Source of the DNA: Caldifarciminota bacterium UBA6260
GTDB taxonomy: Bacteria; Hydrothermota; 32-111
DNA length: 64,000 bases
Direction of reading: 5' to 3'
NCBI GenBank assembly: GCA_002441125.1
Contig: DJVI01000020.1
Span: forward strand, 55,340-119,339
A program made the translations under genes and the position numbers. This document shows, piece after piece, positions 1 through 9,200 of the stretch (position 1 is the stretch's first letter; the number at the start of each line of letters is the position of its first letter). The notes beneath the pieces were generated by a model. The model made no database searches, was not told the origin of the DNA, and was given only the letters and a program-made list of their open reading frames with translations.

Positions 1-79
1 ATATGGTGTTACTCCTGGCCAGATTGGAGTTCTTTATAGAGATGATAAGGTTGTTCTTTCTGGAGTTATTGAAAAATAG
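1..79 (+). CDS. mnmA: tRNA-specific 2-thiouridylase MnmA, C-terminal end (partial)
   Basis: Only the last 25 codons are in the window (reading from base 2 to the TAG at 77-79). They contain TPGQIGVLY and, after a short hairpin, VVLSGVIE. This matches the end of MnmA, where the C-terminal beta-barrel has TPGQ-x-x-V-x-Y followed by V-L-G-G-x-I-I. MnmA makes 2-thiouridine at the wobble base of tRNA-Lys, Glu and Gln in the cytoplasm. Its stop codon overlaps the Shine-Dalgarno site of the next gene, so the two are probably co-transcribed. The call rests on a short conserved motif; the catalytic part lies outside the window. Confidence 0.7.
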   Translation, partial: YGVTPGQIGVLYRDDKVVLSGVIEK

Positions 80-87
80 GAGGTTTG

Positions 88-1773
88 ATGAACAGGGAAA
101 GGTGGAGTTCAAGAGTTGCTTTTGTACTTTCAACTATAGGTTCAGCTGTTGGTCTTGGTAATGTGTGGAGATTTCCTTTTGTAGCTTACAGAAATGGAGG
201 TGGAGCTTTCCTGATACCATACTTTGTCGCTCTTTTTGTTGCAGGTATTCCACTTCTTATAATGGAAACTGCCATTGGGCAGAAGTTTCAGGGTTCAGCT
301 GCAAAAACATTCTCATCAATTTCGAAAAGATGGGAGTGGCTTGGATGGTTCGCAATTTTTGTTGGAACCGTTATCTGTTCATACTATGCTGTTGTTTTAT
401 CTTGGGCTTTAAACTATCTTTTCTTTTCTTTAAATCTTTCATGGAACATATCTGGAAGCGTAAATTTCTTCTTCAACGATTTTTTGAAAGTTTCTTCAAC
501 ACCATTCGATTTTTCATATTTCAATCTGAATATTTTTATAGGTCTTCTTATAGTATGGTTCATAACAGGATTAGTTATAATAAAAGGTATTAAAACACTT
601 GGTAAATTTAACACTTTTTTACTCCCTTTGTCATTTTTAATACTACTTATTTTACTTTTAAGAGGGATAACTTTAAAAGGTTCAATCCAAGGTGTTGAAA
701 AATTCTTTACACCAGATTTTAAAAAGCTTCTCTCTTTCAATGTATGGGTTGAAGCTTTTTCACAGATATTCTACACTCTCTCCTTGGGTTTTGGGATACT
801 TATAGCTTATGCAAGTTATAGGGATGAAAAAACGGATATAGCCAACAACGCAAAGATAACAGGATTTACAAACTCTCTCGTTGAGTTCGTCGCAGGGATA
901 ACAGTCTTTTCAACTGTTGGTTTTCTCGCATTTTCAAACAATGTTCCAATAGATTCTTTAAGTTTGGGTGGACCTGGTCTTGCTTTTGTAACCTATCCTG
1001 AAGCAATCTCAAAGATTCCAGGATTTCCAAACATTTTTGGTGTTCTCTTTTTCTCTATGCTTTTATTTTTAGGTCTAACTTCACTTGTATCTTTGATTGA
1101 GGCAGTTGTAACAGGTTTAAAGGATAAATTTAACTTTTCAAGGAAAAAATCTGTCTTTATAATTGTTGGAATAGACCTTATTTTTGGTTTACTTTACTGT
1201 TTTGGAAGTGGTATTTTATGGCTTGATATAGTTGATCACTGGATTTTAACTTATGGACTTCTTATAGTAGGGCTTTTTGAAACTATTATAGTTGCATGGT
1301 TTTTTGGAAGTGACAGGTTAAGAAATTTTGTCAACTCAGTTTCAGAGATCAATGTTGATAGGTTTTTTGAGATCTCTTTGAAATATCTGATCCCAACATT
1401 TTTGATAATTTTAATTTTGTTTTCTCTATTTGGTGAATTTAAAAAACCTTACGAAGGTTATCCTATAATTGCAAGGATTTTGGGAGGATTTTTGGTTGTA
1501 TTTCTAACACTCCTTATTTCATTTTTTGTCAGTAACGGTAAAAACTGGAAAGATATTTCAAATGTTGGTAAACTTTATCTGATCCTGCTTTTTGTTGTTA
1601 CTTTCATTTATATTCTTTTTGAAAAGTATAAAGGAGTGAATTGGGGAGCTATCTTTTTCTTTTTAACAGGTTTTATTATTCTTGCCGGAAATATATCTTA
1701 TTCGATTTATATCGCTATAAAAAATGAGAGAAAGAAATCTTTGAAAGATGAGATACCACCGACAACATTTTGA
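88..1773 (+). CDS. Neurotransmitter:sodium symporter (NSS/SNF) family transporter
   Basis: A 561-residue inner-membrane protein with about 12 hydrophobic segments. Residues near 17-30 read GSAVGLGNVWRFP, the hallmark of the NSS (LeuT-fold) family, whose first helix holds the sodium and substrate sites; GGGAF follows. The family imports amino acids or related solutes with sodium; the substrate cannot be read from the sequence. ATG 88 is preferred because AGGAGG at 78-83 sits 4 nt upstream, whereas the in-frame TTG at 85 would leave only 1 nt. The gene follows the mnmA stop directly and is followed 2 nt later by the 3' end of a tRNA gene on the other strand, with no obvious terminator between. 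Confidence 0.93.
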   Translation: MNRERWSSRVAFVLSTIGSAVGLGNVWRFPFVAYRNGGGAFLIPYFVALFVAGIPLLIMETAIGQKFQGSAAKTFSSISKRWEWLGWFAIFVGTVICSYYAVVLSWALNYLFFSLNLSWNISGSVNFFFNDFLKVSSTPFDFSYFNLNIFIGLLIVWFITGLVIIKGIKTLGKFNTFLLPLSFLILLILLLRGITLKGSIQGVEKFFTPDFKKLLSFNVWVEAFSQIFYTLSLGFGILIAYASYRDEKTDIANNAKITGFTNSLVEFVAGITVFSTVGFLAFSNNVPIDSLSLGGPGLAFVTYPEAISKIPGFPNIFGVLFFSMLLFLGLTSLVSLIEAVVTGLKDKFNFSRKKSVFIIVGIDLIFGLLYCFGSGILWLDIVDHWILTYGLLIVGLFETIIVAWFFGSDRLRNFVNSVSEINVDRFFEISLKYLIPTFLIILILFSLFGEFKKPYEGYPIIARILGGFLVVFLTLLISFFVSNGKNWKDISNVGKLYLILLFVVTFIYILFEKYKGVNWGAIFFFLTGFIILAGNISYSIYIAIKNERKKSLKDEIPPTTF

Positions 1774-1775
1774 AT

Positions 1776-1859
1776 TGGTGCCGGGGAGGGGACTTGAACC
1801 CCTACGGGAAGCCCACACGCCCCTCAAACGTGCGCGTCTGCCAGTTTCGCCACCCCGGC
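1776..1859 (-). tRNA. tRNA-Leu (anticodon GAG)
   Basis: The minus strand folds as a class II tRNA: acceptor stem GCCGGGG/CCCCGGC, D arm with a GCG/CGC stem, anticodon stem CACGT/GCGTG with loop TTGAGGG (anticodon GAG), long variable arm and TTCAAGT T-loop. CCA is encoded (TGG at 1776-1778). It lies 3 nt downstream of tRNA-Phe in the same transcription unit. Confidence 0.95.
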
Positions 1860-1862
1860 AAA

Positions 1863-1935
<73 letters not shown>

Positions 1936-1946
1936 TTAAAGTAAAA

Positions 1947-1974
1947 ATAATACGAAAAAAAATTTAAATGTCAA
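1947..1974 (-). promoter_or_regulatory. Promoter of the tRNA-Phe/tRNA-Leu unit
   Basis: On the minus strand TTGACA (1974-1969), a 16-nt spacer and TATTAT (1952-1947) precede tRNA-Phe; the expected start near 1940 is about 5 nt before the mature tRNA 5' end. Confidence 0.75.
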
Positions 1975-1996
1975 TAGTTTCTTTGAAAGATTATAC

Positions 1997-2026
1997 TTGA
2001 CAATAGATGTTTGTTAAGTTTATTAT
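1997..2026 (+). promoter_or_regulatory. Promoter of the 2033 subtilase gene, probably leaderless
   Basis: TTGACA at 1997-2002 and TATTAT at 2021-2026 (18-nt spacer; 17 if the -10 is read as TTATTA). Only 6 nt separate the -10 box from ATG 2033, so the expected first transcribed base is the A of the start codon. There is no Shine-Dalgarno sequence. It is divergent to the tRNA promoter, with the two -35 boxes 22 nt apart. Confidence 0.7.
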
Positions 2027-2032
2027 GTAATT

Positions 2033-4195
2033 ATGAAAAAAATTTTCAGTTTTTTACCTTTTATAATATTTTTAAATATTTTGGGAATCAACTTGGATAA
2101 AATTGACCCAACCATATTATCATATTTTTCTGAAGATTTAGGTAAAAAATTTTATTTAAAGGAAAATTTTGTAAAATTCAATATTGATCATTTTGAGGAT
2201 GAGACAATTTTATCGTACGATTTTTATTTAAAAAGGAATAGTAAAGAGTTTCTTCCAGTTATTTTGAAAGGTGATGTTGAAAGGTTAAAAGATTTTCTTT
2301 CCCAGAGTGTTAAAATAACAGATTCTATAATTACAGGTTATATAGATTTTTCAACTTTGAAAGAGATTTCAGATTCAAACTTTTTAATATTCTGTGAAAT
2401 TTCAAAACCTGTATTCCAATCATCAGATAGCGCAGCTTACTTAACAAGGATATCTCAGATGGTTGGTATGGGATATGATGGTGATGGAGTAAATATAGGA
2501 TTTATAGATGATGGTTTTTTACCTTCACTTCCTATTTTTAAAAAAGATAACATTTCAAAATTTAAACTTATTTGGAACCAGAAAAGTTTTTCATCTTCCC
2601 CTCCGCAAAATTTTGGTTATGGAGAGGAAGTTGATTCTTTTGAAGTTTTAAACTATACTAACATTGATGATATAAAAGGTCACGGGACATCACTTCTTTC
2701 TATACTATCATCAGAATCATATTTTCATGAAGGACTTATAAAAAAATCAAAAATAGTTGCTGTAAACACTTACCTTAACACAAAAAATCTTCTTGATGGA
2801 ATAAAATATATTGTAGATAGGTTTGAGTATTTTGAAAACCCTTTTGTTCTTTTTATGCCTTTAAACTATTTTTGGGGTCTCCATTCAGGCGAAGATCTTT
2901 TTGAAGATGGAATAAAGAAACTATTTCCTTTAACATCCTTAAAAAGGGGTATATCTGTTCCTGCCGGGAATTTGGGTAATATGAAATTGTATTCGAAAGT
3001 TTATGATAACTTTCTTGCAAAAGGTGAAGATCTCTTTTCAAACAGTTCTGTGCTTTTCTTAACTGATAGTTCAAAAAGTTTTGATCTCGATATATCTTGT
3101 AAAGATGATCTATCTTTGAGGTTTTTTGTTGTCTCTGATGGGAATCTTTTTATTTCAGAATGGATAGATTTGAAAGAAATTCCAGTTTTTAATTTTTCAG
3201 AGAGAGATTTCTTTTTAGGATTTGGATACAATAAGGATAAGAATTCTTCACATCTCCTTTTCGAACATCAAAGCAAAAATTATCTTGGTATTCAGTTTTT
3301 TAAAACTGACAAAGAAAATCCAGTTGAATTGTTTATAGCGAGAGGTGGAACCTTTGTAAAGCCATCATATGAGAATTTTTATGATGGTGAGAGAAAGAAA
3401 ACTCTATGTTCTCCCGCATCGATAGAAAATGTTATTTCTTCTGGTTCCTATCTTTCAAGAAGGAACACATATGTTTTTGTAAGTGAAGACACACTTTTTA
3501 CTATTTCTTCATTTAACTCTAAAGATGATGATATTTTAAAACCTGACATATACTCTCCGGGGAAATATATTCTATCATACAGGGTTGGGAATGATGGAAT
3601 AAGTTATAAAGATTCTTTTGGATTTTTTCTCGGTACAAGCTATTCATCTATATTTACGGGAGTTGCACTTGTTCAACTCTTGCAGGCTGACTCAAATCTA
3701 AATGTGAAACAGCTCTATGAACTTATAAAAAAAGGCGCTGATGTTGTTTCAACAGGATATTTTGACCAGATAACAGGTTATGGTTTTTTGAATGTTTTCA
3801 GAAGTTTAAAAAGCCAATCTGTAAGAAAAAACGAAATCCTTTTTCGGGTAGAAAAAAAGAAAAACTATGTAAAGATTTTTCTTAACGATTTAAAATACAC
3901 AATAGTTGATTGTTATAACATGACAACTTCAAATTATACAGAGGTTTTTAAAAATTTTGCTATTGACAAAAAACCAAAAATAGGCAAAAATAAATATATC
4001 GTAAAAATATTAAACGAGTTGGGAGAAAAAGAAGAGATGATGGTTGATGTTGATTTCTCTACAAATATTTCAATTTCAAACAAGGGATATCTCTTTGATT
4101 TAACTGGAAGAGATGTTTTAGGAAGTAAAATTAAAAAGGGAATATATTTTGAAATTTTAGAAGGGAAAAAATTCAAAAAGATAGTTAAATTCTAA
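2033..4195 (+). CDS. Exported subtilisin-like serine protease (S8) with C-terminal sorting-type domain
   Basis: A 720-residue protein with an N-terminal hydrophobic signal segment (about residues 3-19). The catalytic triad of the S8 family is visible: Asp159 or 160 in GFIDDGF, His217 in KGHGTS, and Ser536 in LGTSYSS; Asn313 in PAGN is the oxyanion residue. The spacing from Asn313 to Ser536 is about 220 residues, compared with about 65 in subtilisin, so a large domain is inserted between them. The serine motif lacks the usual GTSMA. The last 80 or so residues contain FDLTGRDVLGSKIKKGIYF, typical of the FlgD-like/T9SS type A-like C-terminal domains found on exported proteins of FCB-type bacteria. 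The gene is followed 11 nt later by another exported protein with its own strong Shine-Dalgarno site, suggesting an operon. Substrate unknown. Confidence 0.82.
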   Translation: MKKIFSFLPFIIFLNILGINLDKIDPTILSYFSEDLGKKFYLKENFVKFNIDHFEDETILSYDFYLKRNSKEFLPVILKGDVERLKDFLSQSVKITDSIITGYIDFSTLKEISDSNFLIFCEISKPVFQSSDSAAYLTRISQMVGMGYDGDGVNIGFIDDGFLPSLPIFKKDNISKFKLIWNQKSFSSSPPQNFGYGEEVDSFEVLNYTNIDDIKGHGTSLLSILSSESYFHEGLIKKSKIVAVNTYLNTKNLLDGIKYIVDRFEYFENPFVLFMPLNYFWGLHSGEDLFEDGIKKLFPLTSLKRGISVPAGNLGNMKLYSKVYDNFLAKGEDLFSNSSVLFLTDSSKSFDLDISCKDDLSLRFFVVSDGNLFISEWIDLKEIPVFNFSERDFFLGFGYNKDKNSSHLLFEHQSKNYLGIQFFKTDKENPVELFIARGGTFVKPSYENFYDGERKKTLCSPASIENVISSGSYLSRRNTYVFVSEDTLFTISSFNSKDDDILKPDIYSPGKYILSYRVGNDGISYKDSFGFFLGTSYSSIFTGVALVQLLQADSNLNVKQLYELIKKGADVVSTGYFDQITGYGFLNVFRSLKSQSVRKNEILFRVEKKKNYVKIFLNDLKYTIVDCYNMTTSNYTEVFKNFAIDKKPKIGKNKYIVKILNELGEKEEMMVDVDFSTNISISNKGYLFDLTGRDVLGSKIKKGIYFEILEGKKFKKIVKF

Positions 4196-4206
4196 TTGGA
4201 GGTTTT

Positions 4207-6027
4207 ATGTTTAAAAAGGTTCTTATTTTGTCCTTACTTTTTTTACTTTCAGTCTCACTATTTTCCTACACGGGTCCAAATGTTAAATATCCTTTCAAAC
4301 AAACATCATGGGCTGGTGGAGATGGTCAGGCAGTTTTTAACGATGACACAAAATTTTTGACTTCTGAAAGGATACATTTTTTAACTTCACCACTCACACT
4401 TGGATTTATTGAGGATACCAATTTTTCAGTAGTCTCAACATATCCACCTTCAGCTGCTGGAACTGTTGGAATTATAAATGATCTTGTAAACATCAATGAT
4501 ACTATTTACGCGTTAGGTGGATTGAAGGCAAACCTTTCATACTCAACATCTATGGGACAGACATGGACATCTTTTGATACATTACCTGTTAACCAGTCTA
4601 ACTGTGAATTGTTAACAATGGAAAAAGTTCAGGATACAATTTATGCAGCAGGTTATTGGGGAGCTATAAATTTTGGTTTTATTTATAAAAGTAGTGATAT
4701 GAAAAGTTGGCTTACAACTTTGACTCAGCCATCCCCAGATGCTGCGAGAGTTTATGATATATTCCATCTTGGAGGAGATACTTTTCTTCTTGCAGCAGGT
4801 GACCCTGACCCAAATTCTGCAGATTCTGATGGGCAACTTTTCTGGACATATGATAGATTCCAGACATACTCAAGAATTGATACAATAGGATACCTACTTG
4901 TTACAAAAATTTTAAGATACAACCAAGATACTCTTGTTTTAAGTTGTGACAACCTGCTTTATGGAGAACCTGTGCTTTTCTCATTCGATAATGGTGCAAG
5001 TTGGGCCCCTGTTGGAGCTGTTGATACTTATTTTACAAATAATGGTGAACCTTTTGCTATTATGTCACTTGAAAAGATAGGGAATTCATTGTTTGCCGGA
5101 AGTTATGGAGCTTTTGGTGGAGGGCTATACAGGTCTGATGATCTTGGTTCCACATGGATTACATTGGATACTACAGGTGTTATTCCAGATACATCCGACA
5201 TAACTGGAATATACTCATTTGATAATGGTTCAACAATATATGTTACAGCAACTTTCCCTGGTAGTTTATATAAATCTGTTGATGGTGGTTTCACATTCAC
5301 AATTTGTGACAACACTTTAACTGATATAGCATCTGTTGGTTTAGTTAAACTTGGTGAACACACTTATGGTGTTGGAACTACAAGTTCTACTGCTGGTGGT
5401 AAAGTTTACTATGATAGTTATTACAAAAATGGTTACCTTATATCTTCAGCGATAAATGTAGATAAGTATGATGCTGTTCTTGTTTCAGATTATTTTGATC
5501 TTTACAATTTATTTATAACTTTCAACAAACCATCATTCACAACTTTTACATTGAAAATCCGCTCATGGAACGATTCAACTATGGTTGGTGCACCTGATTG
5601 GTCAACATGTCCATCAGTTACATCCTACAACGATTATTCAAAAAATCTAACGAACATCTCCTCAGTTGTTAACAATGCAGGTCACCATTATATACAGTAT
5701 AGGATAGATTTTACTACATCGAGGATGGAACTCACACCTACTGTTGATTCTATATGGATTGAAAAAGTTTCAGGAATAGATGAAGTTTCGAAAAATTCAA
5801 AAGATATTTCTGTAAGATTTTTATCTAATACAAAAATCTCTGTTTTAGCTAAAGAAAAAGATAATATGAAAATATTTGACTTATCTGGAAGAAATATATT
5901 CTCCAAAAAACTTTCAGGTAAAGAAGATACTTTTGATATTTCAACATTAAGTTCTGGAAAATACATAATAAAAATCTACAGAAACGGTAGGGAATCTTTC
6001 ACAAAAGATTTTACAATAATAAAGTAA
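4207..6027 (+). CDS. Exported BNR/sialidase-like beta-propeller protein with C-terminal sorting-type domain
   Basis: A 606-residue protein starting with a clear signal peptide (MFKKVLILSLLFLLSVSLFS). The middle repeats a pattern of YKSSDMKSW, YRSDDLGSTW and YKSVDGGFTF, in which an S-x-D-x-G-x-T-W-like turn recurs; this is the BNR/Asp-box repeat of six- or seven-bladed propellers. The presence of the repeats does not show sialidase activity, as many such proteins only bind. The end (about residues 530-606) has MKIFDLSGRNIF and a final beta strand, the T9SS type A-like/FlgD-like domain also seen on both neighbours. GGAGG lies 6 nt upstream of ATG 4207. Likely co-transcribed with the preceding subtilase; two hairpins follow the stop. 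Confidence 0.75.
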   Translation: MFKKVLILSLLFLLSVSLFSYTGPNVKYPFKQTSWAGGDGQAVFNDDTKFLTSERIHFLTSPLTLGFIEDTNFSVVSTYPPSAAGTVGIINDLVNINDTIYALGGLKANLSYSTSMGQTWTSFDTLPVNQSNCELLTMEKVQDTIYAAGYWGAINFGFIYKSSDMKSWLTTLTQPSPDAARVYDIFHLGGDTFLLAAGDPDPNSADSDGQLFWTYDRFQTYSRIDTIGYLLVTKILRYNQDTLVLSCDNLLYGEPVLFSFDNGASWAPVGAVDTYFTNNGEPFAIMSLEKIGNSLFAGSYGAFGGGLYRSDDLGSTWITLDTTGVIPDTSDITGIYSFDNGSTIYVTATFPGSLYKSVDGGFTFTICDNTLTDIASVGLVKLGEHTYGVGTTSSTAGGKVYYDSYYKNGYLISSAINVDKYDAVLVSDYFDLYNLFITFNKPSFTTFTLKIRSWNDSTMVGAPDWSTCPSVTSYNDYSKNLTNISSVVNNAGHHYIQYRIDFTTSRMELTPTVDSIWIEKVSGIDEVSKNSKDISVRFLSNTKISVLAKEKDNMKIFDLSGRNIFSKKLSGKEDTFDISTLSSGKYIIKIYRNGRESFTKDFTIIK

Positions 6028-6033
6028 ATTCAA

Positions 6034-6060
6034 AAAGGGTGCAGTTATCTGCACCCTTTA
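6034..6060 (+). terminator. Intrinsic terminator after the BNR protein gene
   Basis: An 11-bp stem, AAAGGGTGCAG (6034-6044) with CTGCACCCTTT (6049-6059), closes a TTAT loop just after the stop at 6027. The T-tract is short, but a second hairpin follows at once. Confidence 0.75.
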
Positions 6061-6063
6061 TTC

Positions 6064-6089
6064 AAAAAGTGCAAAAATTTCACTTTTTT
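6064..6089 (+). terminator. Second tandem terminator hairpin
   Basis: AAAAAGTG (6064-6071) pairs with CACTTTTT (6081-6088) around a 9-nt loop and ends in a T-run. It backs up the hairpin at 6034 and isolates the next large gene. Confidence 0.55.
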
Positions 6090-6224
6090 ATCTGGAAAAT
6101 AAGAGTTAAAATAGGAAGACTATATATTAATAAAAGATTTATAAAATAATTTGGTATATTTTTTGCTTAAAGTTTTATTATGTACGAAATAAGAAAGAAG
6201 TTTGAACAAATAAAAGGAGGTAAG

Positions 6225-9200
6225 ATGAAGCGAATTCTTACAGTTTTGCTTCTTGTTTCCATTATCCTTCTTTTTGTTGGTGCTAAATCTACAACAAAGG
6301 ATGTTGTGACAACCAGTTTGCCAACTATGGATAATGGAAGTGTAACAAACCCTCTTGCTGATGGTTTTAAATCCGTCACAAAGGGAAAAGAGATGGTAAA
6401 AGCGATGAAGGACCCAAACTGGGTTCATCTTCCTTACCATGATTTTGATGTCAGGAATGGAGAGCCAAACATTCCTTCAGATTTAAAAGCAAAGTTGACT
6501 AAAGACGGGACAAACTACTACATTTTGAAATTTTCAGGTCCAGTACTTGAAAAGTACAAAAGTGAACTTTCAAACTACGATGTAAAATTCGAATGGCCAG
6601 TTCACAACTATGGTTACATAGTTAAGATGAGAGATAGTGATGTTGAGAAAATTTCTAATCTTCCTTACATAAAATTCATCTCTCTATGGCATCCTGCATA
6701 CAAAGCATCTCCAAAATTTTTGAACTCAAAATCTGATTCAAAAAGGGAGATAGTTGTAAGGCTTTTTAGAAATGGCTCCTACTATGATGTTTTGGAAACT
6801 TTAAACAAAATGGGAGCAAAGATTCTTGACAGATCAGAGCCAACAACAGCGTTGGCAACATTTTTGGTTGAAGTTCCAGAGAACAAAATAGCAGATATAG
6901 CTAAGATTAAAGATGTTTACCTTATGATGCAGTATGCGAAGAAATATCCAAGAAATGATGATGGAAGAGCGATAATAATGAATGGAACAGTAACTGTTGG
7001 TGATACAGTTATTTGGACACAAGGTGTTCGTGGAGAAGGCCAAATAATAAATGTTACAGATTCAGGTATAACAGTAGGTCACTACCAGTTTTACGATGCA
7101 TCGGTTCCTTTGACAACCTGGGGATACTATCCAACACATAGAAAAGTTATAGCATATTTACCATCAGCCCCATCTTTTATAGATACTTTGGATTTTGGTG
7201 ATGATAATAATAACTCTTACCATGGAACCCATACATCCGGTACAGCTGCTGGTTCCGATGACGGGATATCAACATCAAACTATGATGGTATAGCAAAAAA
7301 AGCAAAAATCTTTTTTATGGATTGTGGAAATAATGTTGATGCTTTTCTATGGGTTCCAATAGATTGTTATTCGATGTACGATACAATGTATGTTCATGGT
7401 GCAAGGATAACTTCAAACTCATATGGACCTTCAGTAAGCTCATATCCTGAACTTGCAGGTGCTTACGATGAGGGTTGCCAGATGACAGATGCTTATATGT
7501 GGGATCATAAAGATTTCAATGTTCATTTTGCAGCAGGTAACGATGGTTCAGCTGCACAAACCATATCTGGAACAGCATGTGCTAAAGATGTTTATGCAGC
7601 AGGTTCCTGTTCTGAATCTTCACCAGCATCAGTTTCATCATTCTCTTCAAGAGGACCAACAGCTGATGGAAGGTATGGTGTTACACTTTTAACACCAGGT
7701 GAAACTGTTATGTCAGCTGATGGTTCAACAAGTGGTTCTACTTCAAACTATGTTTCAATGCAGGGAACATCTATGGCAACACCATTTTCAGCAGGTTCAA
7801 TAGCACTTATAAGAGATTATCTTGCACAAGGTTTCTATCCAACTGGAACAAAAATACCTGAAAATGCAATAAATAACCCATCATCAGCTCTTATAAGAGC
7901 ACTCGCTGTTAACTCAGCGAATGATTGTGGTCAAACTATACCAAATAATAACTATGGTTTTGGAAGATTACAACTAAACAACTGTCTATTCTTTGCTACG
8001 GCTGGTTCAACATCTCCAAAAGCTGTTCTTTTTGATGATAATCAGGATGGACTTTTGACTGGAGAGTATGTTGAATACCAGTTCAATGTTACTAATACAG
8101 CAAATGAACTAAGAATTACACTTGTCTGGACAGATTATCCAGCACCTTTCTTTGGTGATAACACTGTTACAGATACAACACTTGTCAACGATCTTGATCT
8201 ACAGGTATACAACCCATCTGGAACTTTAGTTTCAGGAACAGACCATTTGAATACTATAGAACAGTATAGAAACACAACACCAACAGCAGGTATATGGAAA
8301 GTAAGGGTTGTTGCTACAGATTGTCCTGTTTCACCACAACCTTACGCTATAGTTGTTTCTTACAGTGTTTACAATGTTAACAATGGTTCAGTTAAATTTG
8401 ATAAGGCAGTTTATTCTGTTATAGATTCTTTGGCAACAATAAGTGTTACAGATTTGAATTTACCTGATAATTCTACATTTGATGTATTGGTCTATTCAAA
8501 ACTTGGTGACACAGAGAATGTTACAGTTACAGGAACAACAGGTCTTTTCAAAGGTTCTGTTAAGATGGCATATGAAGCTATAACAAGTTCCCATCTTGAT
8601 GATGGTTTACTTGGTGTTAACAAAACAGATACTATATGGGCTGTTTATTCTGATACTTTACCAATAGCAACATTAACAGCTCAAGCTTTAATAGATAATG
8701 CTACATTTACAATATACAATGTAAGGTGCGAAAAGGCTGAAGGAACAAGAAGTTTCATAGCATGGAATACAACTGAGCCTACAACAGGAAAAGTCTATTA
8801 TGGACCAACAACTTCACTCGGTTATGAAACAGCTGAAAATCCAAACCTTGTTTACGATCATTCAGGTGATCAGGCAATAATCGTTTCAAACCTTACACCT
8901 AATACAGTTTACTATTTTGATGTTGAATCTAAGGATCATAAAGGTAATACTGTCAGAGATAACAACAATGGTTCACATTACCAGTTTGCAACTGTTGATT
9001 TATCAGGTGCAGATATTTTGGTTCTTGTTACAGATGATAACCTTGAAGGAGAACTTTTTGCACATCCAGATTTCTTAGTTTATGCTATCCAGCAGGGCGG
9101 ATGGAACTATGCTTGGTATCAGACATCACTTAACAACTTTGGTCAGATCCCTGTTGATTCCTTGATGAGAAATTATAAAGCTATATTCTTACAATCAGGT

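Noticed and set aside
4207..6027. Calling the BNR protein a sialidase
   Set aside because: Asp-box-type repeats alone do not give catalysis; no arginine triad or Tyr/Glu nucleophile pair could be picked out.
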